Positions 25,797 through 34,917 of a stretch of 64,000 nucleotides of DNA are shown here, piece after piece. Made by a program: the position numbers and the translations under genes. The stretch's first letter is position 1. Each line of letters begins with the position of its first letter. The DNA comes from Aestuariispira insulae (GTDB lineage Bacteria; Pseudomonadota; Alphaproteobacteria; UBA8366; Aestuariispiraceae), in assembly GCF_003385955.1 (NCBI RefSeq), contig NZ_QRDW01000001.1:727893-791892 (forward strand). Direction: 5' to 3'. The notes beneath the pieces are model-generated. The model ran no database searches and was not told the DNA's origin. It worked only from the letters and a program-made list of their open reading frames with translations.

Positions 25797-27740
25797 GTGC
25801 CTGAAGGTATGATGGATGCCGCCTTGGACGCGGATGGAAAAGGGCTAGAAAGCCTCGAAGCGATGCTGGCAGGACAGTCCGGCGAAGCCAATCTGGATAC
25901 GGAAACGCGGGATCATGCGCAAAATGAGCGCGGGATCAGCGTGGTCATGGACCGGACCCGCGATGCCCTGCTGACCGAGTTTGGCAAGGCAACCCTGAAA
26001 GACCGGTATCTGATGCCGGGCGAAAGCTATCAGGATATGTTTGCCCGCGTAGCCATGCATTTTGCCGATGATTCCGCCCATGCCCAGCGGCTTTATGACG
26101 CCATTTCCAAACTCTGGTTCATGCCGGCCACCCCGGTTCTTTCCAACGGCGGCACCAAACGCGGCCTGCCCATTTCCTGTTTCCTGAATGAATGCAACGA
26201 CAGCCTGGAAGGCATCGTTGATATGTGGAACGAAAATGTGTGGTTGGCGGCCCGTGGCGGCGGCATCGGCTCCTACTGGGGGAACCTGCGCTCGATCGGA
26301 GAAAAAGTCGGTGCCAACGGCAAAACATCCGGCGTGGTCCCCTTCATCCGCGTCATGGACAGCCTCACGCTGGCCATTTCTCAGGGCAGCCTGCGCCGCG
26401 GTTCCGCTGCCTGCTATCTGCCGGTATGGCATCCCGAGATCGAGGAATTTGTCGAGATCCGGCGCCCGACCGGTGGTGATCCGAACCGGAAAGCGCTGAA
26501 CCTGCATCATGGCATCCTTATTTCCGATGATTTCATGCGTGCGGTCGAGGAAGGCGGCGAATGGGCGCTGACCAGCCCGAAAGACAAATCCGTTATTCGC
26601 AAGATCAATGCCCGTGAGCTCTGGATCCGGATCCTGACCGCCAGGATTGAGACCGGCGAGCCCTATATCATCAATATCGATCACGTGAACCGGGCAATCC
26701 CGGAACATCAAAAATTGATGGGCCTCACTGTCAAGACGTCCAACCTGTGTGCGGAAATCACCCTGCCCACCGGTATTGATAAGGATGGTGTCGACAGAAC
26801 CGCAGTTTGCTGCCTTTCTTCGCTCAACCTGGAAAAATACCAGGAATGGGAAGGCGACGAGATGTTCCTGGAAGATGTCATGCGCTTCCTGGACAATGTC
26901 CTGCAGGATTTTATCGACAACGCACCAGACGAGTTTGCCCGGGCGAAATATTCCGCCGCCCGCGAACGTTCCGTCGGCTTGGGCGTCATGGGTTTCCATT
27001 CCTTCCTGCAGGCCAATAACATGCCGGTGGAAAGTGTCATGGCGAAGGTTTGGAACAAACGAATGTTTGCCCATATCCGCAAAGGGGCCGATGCGGCTTC
27101 CGTCAAGCTGGCGGAAGAAAAAGGCGCCTGCCCGGATGCTGCCGAATTTGGCATCATGGAGCGTTTCTCCAACAAGATGGCCGTTGCTCCGACCGCGTCC
27201 ATCTCGATCATTTGCGGCGGCACCTCGCCTGGGATCGAACCGATCGCGGCCAACAGTTTCACGCACAAGACCCTCAGCGGTTCCTTCAACGTGCGAAACC
27301 GGCACCTGAAGAAACTGCTGGAAGAAAAAGGCATGGACAACGACGATGTCTGGTCCTCCATTACGGTCAATGAAGGGTCTGTCCAACATCTGGACTTCCT
27401 GAGTGATGACGAAAAAGACACCTTCAAGACCGCCTTTGAAATTGACCAGCGGTGGCTGATTGACCATGCGGCGGATCGAGCGCCGATGATTTGTCAGGCA
27501 CAGTCGCTTAACATCTTCCTGCCGGCCGACGTGCATAAGCGTGATCTCCATCAGATCCACTACCAAGCCTGGAAGAAGGGTGTGAAGAGCCTCTATTACT
27601 GCCGCTCGAAATCAATCCAGCGCGCAGAAGCCGGTGCCGAACACCGTCCCGCCGCCGTGGCCGTCCCCCATATGGGCAAGGTCAATGGCAGCGAAGCACC
27701 GGCCAGCACCGATTATGAAGAATGCCTCGCCTGCCAATAA
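25797..27740 (+). CDS. nrdA: Ribonucleoside-diphosphate reductase, alpha subunit (class I)
   Basis: About 647 residues. It reduces ribonucleotides to deoxyribonucleotides together with NrdB. The active-site cysteines are visible: ISCFLNEC near residue 128, the SNLCAEI triad (Asn, Cys, Glu) and AVCCLSSLNL; the C-terminal redox pair is ECLACQ. APTASISIICGGTSPGIEP is the typical C-terminal loop. The N-terminal ATP-cone of E. coli NrdA is missing: the catalytic barrel begins within about 50 residues. I chose GTG 25797 (AAGGGG upstream); ATG 25809 is possible. The gene for NrdB lies 6 kb downstream behind another operon. Confidence 0.94.
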   Translation: MPEGMMDAALDADGKGLESLEAMLAGQSGEANLDTETRDHAQNERGISVVMDRTRDALLTEFGKATLKDRYLMPGESYQDMFARVAMHFADDSAHAQRLYDAISKLWFMPATPVLSNGGTKRGLPISCFLNECNDSLEGIVDMWNENVWLAARGGGIGSYWGNLRSIGEKVGANGKTSGVVPFIRVMDSLTLAISQGSLRRGSAACYLPVWHPEIEEFVEIRRPTGGDPNRKALNLHHGILISDDFMRAVEEGGEWALTSPKDKSVIRKINARELWIRILTARIETGEPYIINIDHVNRAIPEHQKLMGLTVKTSNLCAEITLPTGIDKDGVDRTAVCCLSSLNLEKYQEWEGDEMFLEDVMRFLDNVLQDFIDNAPDEFARAKYSAARERSVGLGVMGFHSFLQANNMPVESVMAKVWNKRMFAHIRKGADAASVKLAEEKGACPDAAEFGIMERFSNKMAVAPTASISIICGGTSPGIEPIAANSFTHKTLSGSFNVRNRHLKKLLEEKGMDNDDVWSSITVNEGSVQHLDFLSDDEKDTFKTAFEIDQRWLIDHAADRAPMICQAQSLNIFLPADVHKRDLHQIHYQAWKKGVKSLYYCRSKSIQRAEAGAEHRPAAVAVPHMGKVNGSEAPASTDYEECLACQ

Positions 27741-27786
27741 GGCCCTGCTGCTTTCAAGCAATAGAACCGGTTTCTTAGAGTGAAAG

Positions 27787-27819
27787 CCCCCGGAATCCAA
27801 TAAGGGTCCGGGGGTTTTT
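27787..27819 (+). terminator. Rho-independent terminator of nrdA
   Basis: CCCCCGGA (27787-27794) pairs with TCCGGGGG (27807-27814), followed by five T residues. It separates nrdA from the ABC operon. Confidence 0.88.
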
Positions 27820-28199
27820 CTTGGCCCCCCGGTGCCGTTGCCGCCCCTTATGAATTCACCCATCGCCATCCGTATTTTCACGTATCAAGCCATAGTATTT
27901 TTACATGCTAATCCGATCAGCCATAGCATTATGCAAATGACTGATTTTCTTGAATTTTCTCTCATTTCGCGAAAAACAGCACCAGACACAAAAGCCAATT
28001 CGCTTGAAATTACAACAATCTTGCTTGATTCAGCGCCGCAATCCCACTACCGTTCTCAGCTATAAACAAGCGGCGGAACAGTCGCGGGGGAGACAACCAC
28101 AACGATAATCGGAAACTGATAGCCACAGGTCAGTGAACCGTGAACCGTCTTCCCATGGGTTACCATAATAAAACATAGGTTTTAACCGAGGGAACTGTG
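27820..28199 (+). promoter_or_regulatory. Promoter region of the oligopeptide ABC operon
   Basis: About 380 bases, AT-rich between 27870 and 28060, without a supported gene. A short direct repeat GTGAACC lies at about 28130-28145. GAGGGA precedes the binding-protein start at 28200. I see no recognisable operator. Confidence 0.4.
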
Positions 28200-29807
28200 A
28201 TGAAAGCAATCAACAAATTGAAAGGGATCTCTGCCCTGACCGCAATCGCGATCGGTGCCAGCGTTTCCTTTAGCGCCATGCCGAGTGCGGCATGGGCTGA
28301 AAAAGTCCTGAACATTGCCCCGATGGGCGAGCCGGCCTCCATGGATCCGCATTATGTTAGCGGTACCTGGGAAAACAACATTGTCGGTGAAATGTTCCTG
28401 GGCCTCATGACCGAGGATCCGAAAGCCGAGCCGATCCTGGGTGCAGCCGAAAGCTATAATGTCAGCAATGACGGCCGGGTCTATACCTTTAAAATTCGTG
28501 ACCACAAATGGTCCGATGGTACCCCGGTCACGGCGGCTGATTTCGAATTTTCCTTCCAGCGCTTGCTGGATCCGGCATCCGCCACCGAATACGCCTACCT
28601 GATGTATATCATCAAGAATGGCGAAGAGGTGAACACCGGTAAAGCGAAGCCGGAAGAGCTGGCGGTTAAAGCCATCGACGACAAGACGCTGGAAATCACC
28701 CTGAATGAACCGGCGCCTTATTTCCTGGCCGCCCTCACCCACTACACCGCCTATCCGGTGCCGAAACATGTTGTTGAAAAACATGGCAAGGACTGGTCCA
28801 AGCCGGACAATATCGTGGTGAACGGTCCTTACACCCTGGCGAGCTGGGTGCCGAACGCAACCGTTAAGCTGGTGAAAAACCCGGAATATTTTGACAAGGA
28901 AAGCCTGGATCTCGACACCCTGGTCTTCCACACCCAGGAAGATCGTGTCGCCATCCAGAAGCGCTTCCGCGCCGGTGAAATCGATGTTGCCCGCGACTTT
29001 GCCTCCGACCAGATCGGTTGGCTGCAAGAAAACCTGCCGGCGGAAACCAAGATCGCACCGTATCTGGGCATCTACTATTATCCGATGAACACCCAGATCG
29101 AGCCGTTCAACGATATCCGCGTCCGCAAAGCGCTTTCCATGGCAATCAACCGGGAAGCCATCGTAAACAAAGTGCTGAAAACCGGTGAAATCGCAGCATA
29201 CAGCTTTGTACCCCCGGGCATCGGTAACTATGACGAGCCGTCCTATGTGTCCTGGAAAGGCATGAGTTACAAGGAACGCCTGGACAAAGCCAAGGAACTG
29301 CTGGCCGAAGCTGGCTTCACCAAAGACAACCCGTTGAAATTCACTCTGCGCTACAACACCTCTGAAAACCACAAACGTGTTGCCATTGCTGCCGCCGGTA
29401 TGTGGAAACAGATCGGTGTAGAAGCAGAATTGTTCAACGCGGAAGTCAAAGTTCACTATGCCGACCTGAAACAGGCGGATTTCCAGATCGCCCGCGCGGC
29501 CTGGATCGGTGACTATAACGATCCGCAGAACTTCCTGTCCCTGTTGGAAAAACGGACCGGCGCCAATAACTATGGCCGGTATGACAATGACAAGTTCAAC
29601 CAACTGATGATGGATGCTGAAAAGGAAGGCGACATCAAGAAGCGTGCGGAGATCATGGCCAAGGCTGAAGCCATCGCCATGGAAGATCAACCGATCATTC
29701 CGATCTACTACTACGTATCCAAAAACCTCGTTTCCCAGAAGGTCGACGGTTGGGTGGACAACGCCCAGGATATCCATCGCTGGCGCTATATTTCCATCAA
29801 GGAATAA
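28200..29807 (+). CDS. Peptide ABC transporter, substrate-binding protein (OppA/MppA-type)
   Basis: A 535-residue SBP family 5 protein. The signal peptide runs to about residue 33 (cleavage near AWAEKV). LNIAPMGEPASMDPHYV and VYTFKIRDHKWSDGTPVTAADF are family signatures; NDIRVRKALSMAINREAIV and the C-terminal IIPIYYYVSKNLV complete it. The closest resemblance is to OppA/MppA oligopeptide receptors. The ligand is likely a short peptide. ATG 28200 is better placed than GTG 28197. A terminator-like hairpin follows before the permease genes. Confidence 0.92.
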   Translation: MKAINKLKGISALTAIAIGASVSFSAMPSAAWAEKVLNIAPMGEPASMDPHYVSGTWENNIVGEMFLGLMTEDPKAEPILGAAESYNVSNDGRVYTFKIRDHKWSDGTPVTAADFEFSFQRLLDPASATEYAYLMYIIKNGEEVNTGKAKPEELAVKAIDDKTLEITLNEPAPYFLAALTHYTAYPVPKHVVEKHGKDWSKPDNIVVNGPYTLASWVPNATVKLVKNPEYFDKESLDLDTLVFHTQEDRVAIQKRFRAGEIDVARDFASDQIGWLQENLPAETKIAPYLGIYYYPMNTQIEPFNDIRVRKALSMAINREAIVNKVLKTGEIAAYSFVPPGIGNYDEPSYVSWKGMSYKERLDKAKELLAEAGFTKDNPLKFTLRYNTSENHKRVAIAAAGMWKQIGVEAELFNAEVKVHYADLKQADFQIARAAWIGDYNDPQNFLSLLEKRTGANNYGRYDNDKFNQLMMDAEKEGDIKKRAEIMAKAEAIAMEDQPIIPIYYYVSKNLVSQKVDGWVDNAQDIHRWRYISIKE

Positions 29808-29823
29808 GCGTCTGGTTTCCGGC

Positions 29824-29862
29824 GGGATGAGTGCGCTTCATGCGCCTCATCCCGGCCTTTTT
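29824..29862 (+). terminator. Attenuating terminator after the peptide-binding protein gene
   Basis: GGGATGAG (29824-29831) and CTCATCCC (29846-29853) enclose a second stem GCGC/GCGC, followed by GGCC and five T residues. It lies between the binding-protein gene and the permease genes of one operon, as in aapJQMP. Confidence 0.8.
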
Positions 29863-29882
29863 AAACTTCTGGACAACAGATA

Positions 29883-30806
29883 ATGTTAAGTTTTCTTTCA
29901 AAACGCTTTTTGAGCGCGATCCCGACGTTGCTCATCGTCATCACCATTTCTTTCTTTATGATGCGGGCCGCCCCTGGTGGGCCTTTCGACAAGGAGCGCA
30001 ACCTGCCGCCCGAAATCGAGGCCAACATCCTGCGCGCCTATAATCTGGATAAACCACTGGTCGAACAATATATCGACTATGTCGGCAACCTGTTGGTTCT
30101 GGATTTCGGCCCTTCTTATAAATTTCGTGATTTCACCGTAACCGACCTGATTTTTGAAGGCTTCCCCGCAAGCCTCCAGATCGGCGGAATGGCCATTATT
30201 CTGGCTGTATTGATCGGGGTCAGCCTGGGTGCGCTGGCCGCACTTAAACAAAATTCAGGAACCGATTACGCAGTCATGGGAATCGCCATGACCGGAATTG
30301 CGATACCAAACTTTGTCATGGCCCCCTTCCTGACCCTGGTTTTCGGGGTCTATCTCTCCTGGTTGCCGGTGGCAGGCTGGGGAGAAGGTTCCTTTTACAA
30401 CAAAGTCCTGCCGGTCATTGCCCTGGCTCTGCCCCAGATCGCCTATATCGCCCGCCTGACCAGGGGATCCATGGTCGAGGTTCTGAACTCCAACTATATC
30501 CGGACCGCGCGGGCCAAGGGCTTGAAGGAAAAGCTGGTCGTCAACCGCCATGCCCTGAAAGGCGCGCTGTTGCCGGTAGTATCCTACCTGGGCCCGGCAA
30601 CAGCGGCTGTCGTGACCGGTTCGGTTGTGATCGAAACCATTTTTGATGTACCGGGCATTGGCCGGTATTTCGTCAATGGCGCCTTGAACCGGGACTATCC
30701 GGTGGTGATGGGCGTGGTGGTTTTCTACGCAACCCTGATCATCTCTTTGAACCTGATTGTCGACGTGATCTACAGCTTCCTCGATCCGAAACTGAAAGTA
30801 AGCTGA
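29883..30806 (+). CDS. oppB: Peptide ABC transporter, permease OppB-type
   Basis: A 307-residue permease with six helices. It begins LSFLSKRFLSAIPTLLIVI, has MMRAAPGGPFDKER after helix 1 and the coupling segment YIRTARAKGLKEKLVVNRHALKGAL. VIETIFDVPGIGRYFVNGAL is a family hallmark. It forms the channel with the next gene product, which starts one base after its stop. Confidence 0.93.
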   Translation: MLSFLSKRFLSAIPTLLIVITISFFMMRAAPGGPFDKERNLPPEIEANILRAYNLDKPLVEQYIDYVGNLLVLDFGPSYKFRDFTVTDLIFEGFPASLQIGGMAIILAVLIGVSLGALAALKQNSGTDYAVMGIAMTGIAIPNFVMAPFLTLVFGVYLSWLPVAGWGEGSFYNKVLPVIALALPQIAYIARLTRGSMVEVLNSNYIRTARAKGLKEKLVVNRHALKGALLPVVSYLGPATAAVVTGSVVIETIFDVPGIGRYFVNGALNRDYPVVMGVVVFYATLIISLNLIVDVIYSFLDPKLKVS

Positions 30807-30807
30807 T

Positions 30808-31713
30808 ATGATAAATATTGGTGCAAATGCTGACCGTCTGGCCCCTCTGCAGGCCCAGACGGAAATCAAAGGCCGCAGCCTGTGGCAGGATGCCCGGGCG
30901 CGTCTGCTCAAGAACAAAGCCGCCGTCACAGCAATGATCCTGCTCTCCATCATCACGCTGATGGCGATCCTGGCGCCCTATCTTTCGCAATGGGCATTGG
31001 ATGATATCGACTGGGAGGCCGACTTTCCTGGCGCTCCCAATGCCGCTCATTGGTTCGGTACCGACAATAACGGCCGCGACATGTTTGTGCGCACCCTTTA
31101 TGGCGCACAGATCTCACTGATGGTCGGCATCCTGGCGACCTCGGTCTCTTTGGTGATCGGTGTGACCTATGGTGCAGTGGCCGGCTATTTCGGCGGCCGG
31201 GTGGACAATATCATGATGCGTTTCGTCGACATCATGTATTCCCTGCCCTTCATGTTTTTCGTGATCCTGTTGATGGTCATTTTCGGCCGTAACATCTTCC
31301 TGATCTTCATCGCGCTGGGTGCCGTTGAATGGCTGACCATGGCCCGAATCGTACGTGGCCAGACCATGGCGGTCAAAAAGAAGGAATTCATTGAGGCAGC
31401 CCAGGCGGGCGGCGTATCCAACCGGACCATCATCTTCCGCCATATCATCCCGAATATCTTAGGACCCGTGATCGTCTATATGACGCTCACGATCCCCCAG
31501 GTTATCCTGACCGAGAGCTTCCTTTCTTTCCTGGGGCTTGGTGTACAAGAACCCCTGACAAGCTGGGGGGTGCTGATTTCCGAAGGGGCGAAACAGATGG
31601 AAACCGCAAGCTGGATGCTGATTTATCCGGCGGCGTTCTTGGCCGTGACGCTATTCTGCTTTAACTTTATCGGTGACGGGTTGCGTGACGCGCTTGACCC
31701 GAAGGATCGGTGA
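30808..31713 (+). CDS. oppC: Peptide ABC transporter, permease OppC-type
   Basis: A 301-residue permease. The cytoplasmic N-terminus (SLWQDARARLLKNKAAV) precedes helix 1. HWFGTDNNGRDMFVRTLYGAQ is the OppC/DppC hallmark, the coupling segment is FIEAAQAGGVSNRTIIFRHI, and the end is NFIGDGLRDALDPKDR. It pairs with OppB. A three-base gap leads to the ATPase gene. Confidence 0.93.
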   Translation: MINIGANADRLAPLQAQTEIKGRSLWQDARARLLKNKAAVTAMILLSIITLMAILAPYLSQWALDDIDWEADFPGAPNAAHWFGTDNNGRDMFVRTLYGAQISLMVGILATSVSLVIGVTYGAVAGYFGGRVDNIMMRFVDIMYSLPFMFFVILLMVIFGRNIFLIFIALGAVEWLTMARIVRGQTMAVKKKEFIEAAQAGGVSNRTIIFRHIIPNILGPVIVYMTLTIPQVILTESFLSFLGLGVQEPLTSWGVLISEGAKQMETASWMLIYPAAFLAVTLFCFNFIGDGLRDALDPKDR

Positions 31714-31716
31714 TCC

Positions 31717-32682
31717 ATGTCTCCTATTCTAAACGTTAAAAATCTCGAAACCCGCTTCCAGACCCTGGATGGTGAAGTAAGCGCGGTAAACGGAATCGAT
31801 TTCCATCTGCATAAAGGCGAAAGCCTCGGTGTGGTGGGTGAATCCGGATCGGGCAAGACCCAGATTTTTCTTTCCATCATGGGCCTTCTGGCCAAAAACG
31901 GTCGCTCCACCGGTTCGGTTAAATTCAAGGGCCAGGAACTGATCGGCATGAAAACCGGGGAGTTGAACAAAATCCGCGGTGTTACCATGTCGATGATCTT
32001 CCAGGACCCGATGACCTCGCTCAATCCCTACCTCAAAATCTCCAAACAGATGAATGAGGTATTGATCGAGCATCAGGGCCGCACGGAAGAGGAAGCCCTG
32101 AAGGAAAGCATTCAGATGCTGGATCTGGTCGGCATTCCGGAAGCCAGGAAACGCGTTCATATGTATCCGCATGAATTTTCCGGCGGCATGCGCCAGCGGG
32201 TCATGATCGCTATGGCACTCCTTTGCAAACCGGATCTTTTGATCGCGGATGAACCGACCACCGCGCTCGATGTGACCGTACAGGCACAGATCCTTGATCT
32301 GATGCGCAATCTGAAAAAAGAATTGGATACCGCCATCGTCATGATCACCCATGATCTGGGTGTGGTGGCCGGCCTGTGTGATCGGGTGATGGTCATGTAT
32401 GGTGGCCGGATCGTGGAAAAAGGGGATGTCCGGAACATTTTCTATGATGCCCAGCATCCCTATACCCAAGGGCTGCTCGAATCCATGCCGCGCCTGGACG
32501 AAGCCAAGGCCAGCAAGCTGCATGCCATTCCGGGTCAGCCACCCAACCTGCAAAACCTGCCGGTGGGCTGTGCATTCCAGGACCGCTGTGAATATCGCAA
32601 GGATCAATGCCTCAGCAGCATCCCCAACTTGATTGAATTTGCCGAAGGCCGTGCCAAGGCCTGTTTCCGGGAGGCCTCGTAA
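31717..32682 (+). CDS. oppD: Peptide ABC transporter, ATPase OppD-type
   Basis: A 321-residue ATPase. Walker A is [13 protein letters not shown], with the unusual Gln-Ile after GKT; the signature is [15 protein letters not shown], Walker B is [14 protein letters not shown], and the H-loop is [11 protein letters not shown]. The C-terminal oligopeptide-transporter extension has [15 protein letters not shown], whose cysteines can bind an Fe-S cluster. The stop overlaps the next start (TAATG). Confidence 0.93.
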   Translation: MSPILNVKNLETRFQTLDGEVSAVNGIDFHLHKGESLGVVGESGSGKTQIFLSIMGLLAKNGRSTGSVKFKGQELIGMKTGELNKIRGVTMSMIFQDPMTSLNPYLKISKQMNEVLIEHQGRTEEEALKESIQMLDLVGIPEARKRVHMYPHEFSGGMRQRVMIAMALLCKPDLLIADEPTTALDVTVQAQILDLMRNLKKELDTAIVMITHDLGVVAGLCDRVMVMYGGRIVEKGDVRNIFYDAQHPYTQGLLESMPRLDEAKASKLHAIPGQPPNLQNLPVGCAFQDRCEYRKDQCLSSIPNLIEFAEGRAKACFREAS

Positions 32683-33671
32683 TGTCCGACACGATTTTGA
32701 ATGTGGAAGACCTCAAGGTCCATTTCCAGGTGCCGCGCGGCGGCTTTTTCGGCGGCAGAGTGCCGCTGAAGGCGGTCGACGGTGTCAGCTTCGAGCTGAA
32801 GTCCGGTGAAACCCTCGGGATCGTTGGTGAATCCGGCTGTGGCAAATCCACGCTTGGCCGGGCAGTTCTGCAACTGATCGAACCGACAGGTGGCAATGTC
32901 GCCTGGCTGGGATCCAACATTACCGGCCTGGATGCCAAAACCATGCGGCCTTATCGCAAGGACATGCAGATCATTTTCCAGGATCCGCTGGCCAGCCTGA
33001 ACCCGCGCATGACCATCGGTGAGATTATCGGCGAACCGCTCAAAACCCATTATCCGGAAATCAGCCGCAAGGATCGGCGTGAAAAAGTCCGCCAGATGAT
33101 GGATAAAGTCGGCCTGCTACCGCAAATGATCAACCGTTATCCCCATGAGTTTTCCGGGGGCCAGTGCCAGCGTATCGGCATTGCGCGTGCTATGATCCTG
33201 GAACCCAAGGTTATTGTCTGTGACGAGCCGGTTTCAGCGCTGGATGTTTCCATCCAGGCACAGGTGGTCAACCTGCTGCAGGATCTGCAAAAAGAGTTCG
33301 GCCTGTCACTGTTGTTCATCAGCCATGACCTCTCCGTGGTGCGCCATATCAGCCACCGCATCATGGTTTTGTATCTGGGCAAGGTGATGGAAATCGCGCC
33401 GAAAGATGCGATCTATGCCGATCCACGCCACCCTTACACCAAGGCGCTGATTTCTGCGGTTCCCATTCCCGATCCGGACCGGGAACGCAATAAGGAGATC
33501 GTGGTCTTACAGGGGGACCTACCCTCGCCGATCGCGCCGCCATCGGGCTGTGTGTTCCGGACCAGGTGTCCCTTTGCCGATGATGAGTGCGCCAAAACCG
33601 CACCGCAGCCGGAAAGCGTTGAGGCCGGGCATACTGTATCCTGTCTGCATTGGCAAAAGCTCGGCGGGTAA
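32682..33671 (+). CDS. oppF: Peptide ABC transporter, ATPase OppF-type
   Basis: A 329-residue ATPase. Walker A is [14 protein letters not shown], the signature is [15 protein letters not shown], Walker B is [14 protein letters not shown], and the H-loop is [11 protein letters not shown]. The C-terminal extension [15 protein letters not shown] is present. It is the last gene of the operon; no clear terminator follows before the nrdB leader, so some read-through into nrdB is possible. Confidence 0.93.
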   Translation: MSDTILNVEDLKVHFQVPRGGFFGGRVPLKAVDGVSFELKSGETLGIVGESGCGKSTLGRAVLQLIEPTGGNVAWLGSNITGLDAKTMRPYRKDMQIIFQDPLASLNPRMTIGEIIGEPLKTHYPEISRKDRREKVRQMMDKVGLLPQMINRYPHEFSGGQCQRIGIARAMILEPKVIVCDEPVSALDVSIQAQVVNLLQDLQKEFGLSLLFISHDLSVVRHISHRIMVLYLGKVMEIAPKDAIYADPRHPYTKALISAVPIPDPDRERNKEIVVLQGDLPSPIAPPSGCVFRTRCPFADDECAKTAPQPESVEAGHTVSCLHWQKLGG

Positions 33672-33673
33672 CT

Positions 33674-33722
33674 GGAATATATCTGGTATAAGGAACTTTC
33701 ACACACCCACTAGATATGGTAT
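33674..33722 (+). promoter_or_regulatory. Tandem NrdR-box-like sites upstream of nrdB
   Basis: GGAATATATCTGGTAT (33674-33689, 10 of 16 to the NrdR consensus) and CCACTAGATATGGTAT (33707-33722, 12 of 16) start 33 bases apart. This is the same spacing as at nrdA. Both are followed by AAG, giving the repeat GGTATAAG, which could also serve as a -10 element. Confidence 0.5.
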
Positions 33723-33725
33723 AAG

Positions 33726-33815
33726 ATGATTTGCCGAGGCACAGGCCATTCTGGGAATTTCCCAAGTCATTGAATTTATTCCGTGACGGATTGGTTCCCC
33801 GCCTTGGCAAATCAT
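33726..33815 (+). promoter_or_regulatory. Long inverted repeat in the nrdB leader, possible structured RNA
   Basis: ATGATTTGCCGAGGC (33726-33740) pairs with GCCTTGGCAAATCAT (33801-33815), 15 positions with a single G-U-type wobble. Inside lie two smaller hairpins: TGGGAATTTCCCA (33752-33764) and TCCG-TGA-CGGA (near 33780). It has no T-tract, so it is not a terminator. The far arm ends 65 bases before the nrdB ATG. Confidence 0.45.
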
Positions 33816-33880
33816 TTAGAACAGGATAATCACGCGCCTCAGGATCCAGAATTCAGGCCGTGAACAGTAAGGGTGTGTCC

Positions 33881-34840
33881 ATGTCACTTCTCGACGCCAG
33901 TCCAGTTTATAAACCTTTTAAATATCCCTGGGCTTATGATGCCTGGCTGACCCAGCAGCGCATTCACTGGCTGCCGGAGGAAGTGCCGCTGGCCGATGAT
34001 GTGAAAGACTGGCACAAGACGCTCTCCGAAGCCGAGCGCAACCTGCTGACCCAGATTTTCCGTTTCTTCACCCAGGCGGATGTGGAAGTGAATAACTGTT
34101 ATATGAAACAGTATTCCCGGATCTTCCAGCCCACCGAAGTTCAAATGATGCTGGCGGCTTTCTCCAATATGGAAACCGTCCATATTGCTGCCTACAGCCA
34201 TTTGCTGGACACCATCGGCATGCCCGAGACCGAGTATGAAGCCTTCCTCAAATATAAGGAGATGAAGGACAAATACGATTACATGCAGGTCTGGGGGGTG
34301 GATACCAAACGCGATATTGCCAAGACCATGGCCGTGTTTGGCGCCTTCACCGAGGGGCTCCAGCTATTCGCCTCTTTCGCCATGCTGATGAATTTCCCGC
34401 GCTTCAACAAAATGAAGGGCATGGGCCAGATCGTCACCTGGTCGGTGCGCGATGAATCGCTGCACACCCAATCCATCATCCAGCTGTTCAGGACCTTCAT
34501 TTCTGAAAACCCGGAGATCTGGGATGAGGATTTGCAGCGCGACCTCTACAAGGCCTGCGAGACCATTGTTGATCACGAAGATGCCTTCATCGATCTTTCA
34601 TTTGAGATGGGGCCGATTGAAGGGCTGACCGCGCAGGAAGTGAAGGACTATATCCGCTATATTGCCGACCGCCGCCTGACCCAGTTGGGCCTGCAGCCGA
34701 TCTACAAGACCGAGAAAAACCCGCTGCGCTGGATGGATGAGATCCTGAACGGGGTCGAGCATGCCAACTTCTTTGAAAACCGGGCAACCGAATATTCCAG
34801 GGCCTCCACGCAAGGCTCCTGGGAAGAAGCGTTCGACTGA
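33881..34840 (+). CDS. nrdB: Ribonucleoside-diphosphate reductase, beta subunit (class I)
   Basis: A 319-residue ferritin-like R2 protein. Metal ligands are visible in FFTQADVEVN (Asp), METVHIAAY (Glu, His), FGAFTEGLQ (Glu) and VRDESLHTQS (Glu, His). The tyrosine four residues after the first histidine (HIAAY) is in the position of the radical Tyr122 of E. coli. There is no ATP-cone. The C-terminal tail (STQGSWEEAFD) should dock to NrdA. ATG 33881 (AAGGG upstream) is preferred to GTG 33860. Confidence 0.94.
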   Translation: MSLLDASPVYKPFKYPWAYDAWLTQQRIHWLPEEVPLADDVKDWHKTLSEAERNLLTQIFRFFTQADVEVNNCYMKQYSRIFQPTEVQMMLAAFSNMETVHIAAYSHLLDTIGMPETEYEAFLKYKEMKDKYDYMQVWGVDTKRDIAKTMAVFGAFTEGLQLFASFAMLMNFPRFNKMKGMGQIVTWSVRDESLHTQSIIQLFRTFISENPEIWDEDLQRDLYKACETIVDHEDAFIDLSFEMGPIEGLTAQEVKDYIRYIADRRLTQLGLQPIYKTEKNPLRWMDEILNGVEHANFFENRATEYSRASTQGSWEEAFD

Positions 34841-34866
34841 ACCGGATCCAGGACAGACGTTCAATG

Positions 34867-34900
34867 AAACACCCCCGCCAATGGCGGGGGTGTTTTTCTT
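34867..34900 (+). terminator. Rho-independent terminator of nrdB
   Basis: AAACACCCCCGCC (34867-34879) pairs with GGCGGGGGTGTTT (34883-34895) around a three-base loop, followed by a T-rich tail. Confidence 0.88.
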
Positions 34901-34917
34901 TGTGGAAGATGGCCTTG

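Noticed and set aside
25442-25891. 149-codon minus-strand frame in the nrdA upstream region
   Set aside because: It covers NrdR-like and DnaA boxes and the start of nrdA, has no ribosome binding site and no family resemblance.
25845-27566. 573-codon open frame on the minus strand
   Set aside because: It is antisense to nrdA, whose active-site residues are intact; no family motif in the frame.
27822-27841. TGG...TTGC resembling a sigma-54 promoter
   Set aside because: The spacing between the TGG and TTGC elements is five bases too long for a -24/-12 promoter, and the sequence is part of the region after the nrdA terminator.
28182-29777. 531-codon open frame on the minus strand
   Set aside because: Antisense to the peptide-binding protein gene; no recognisable domain.
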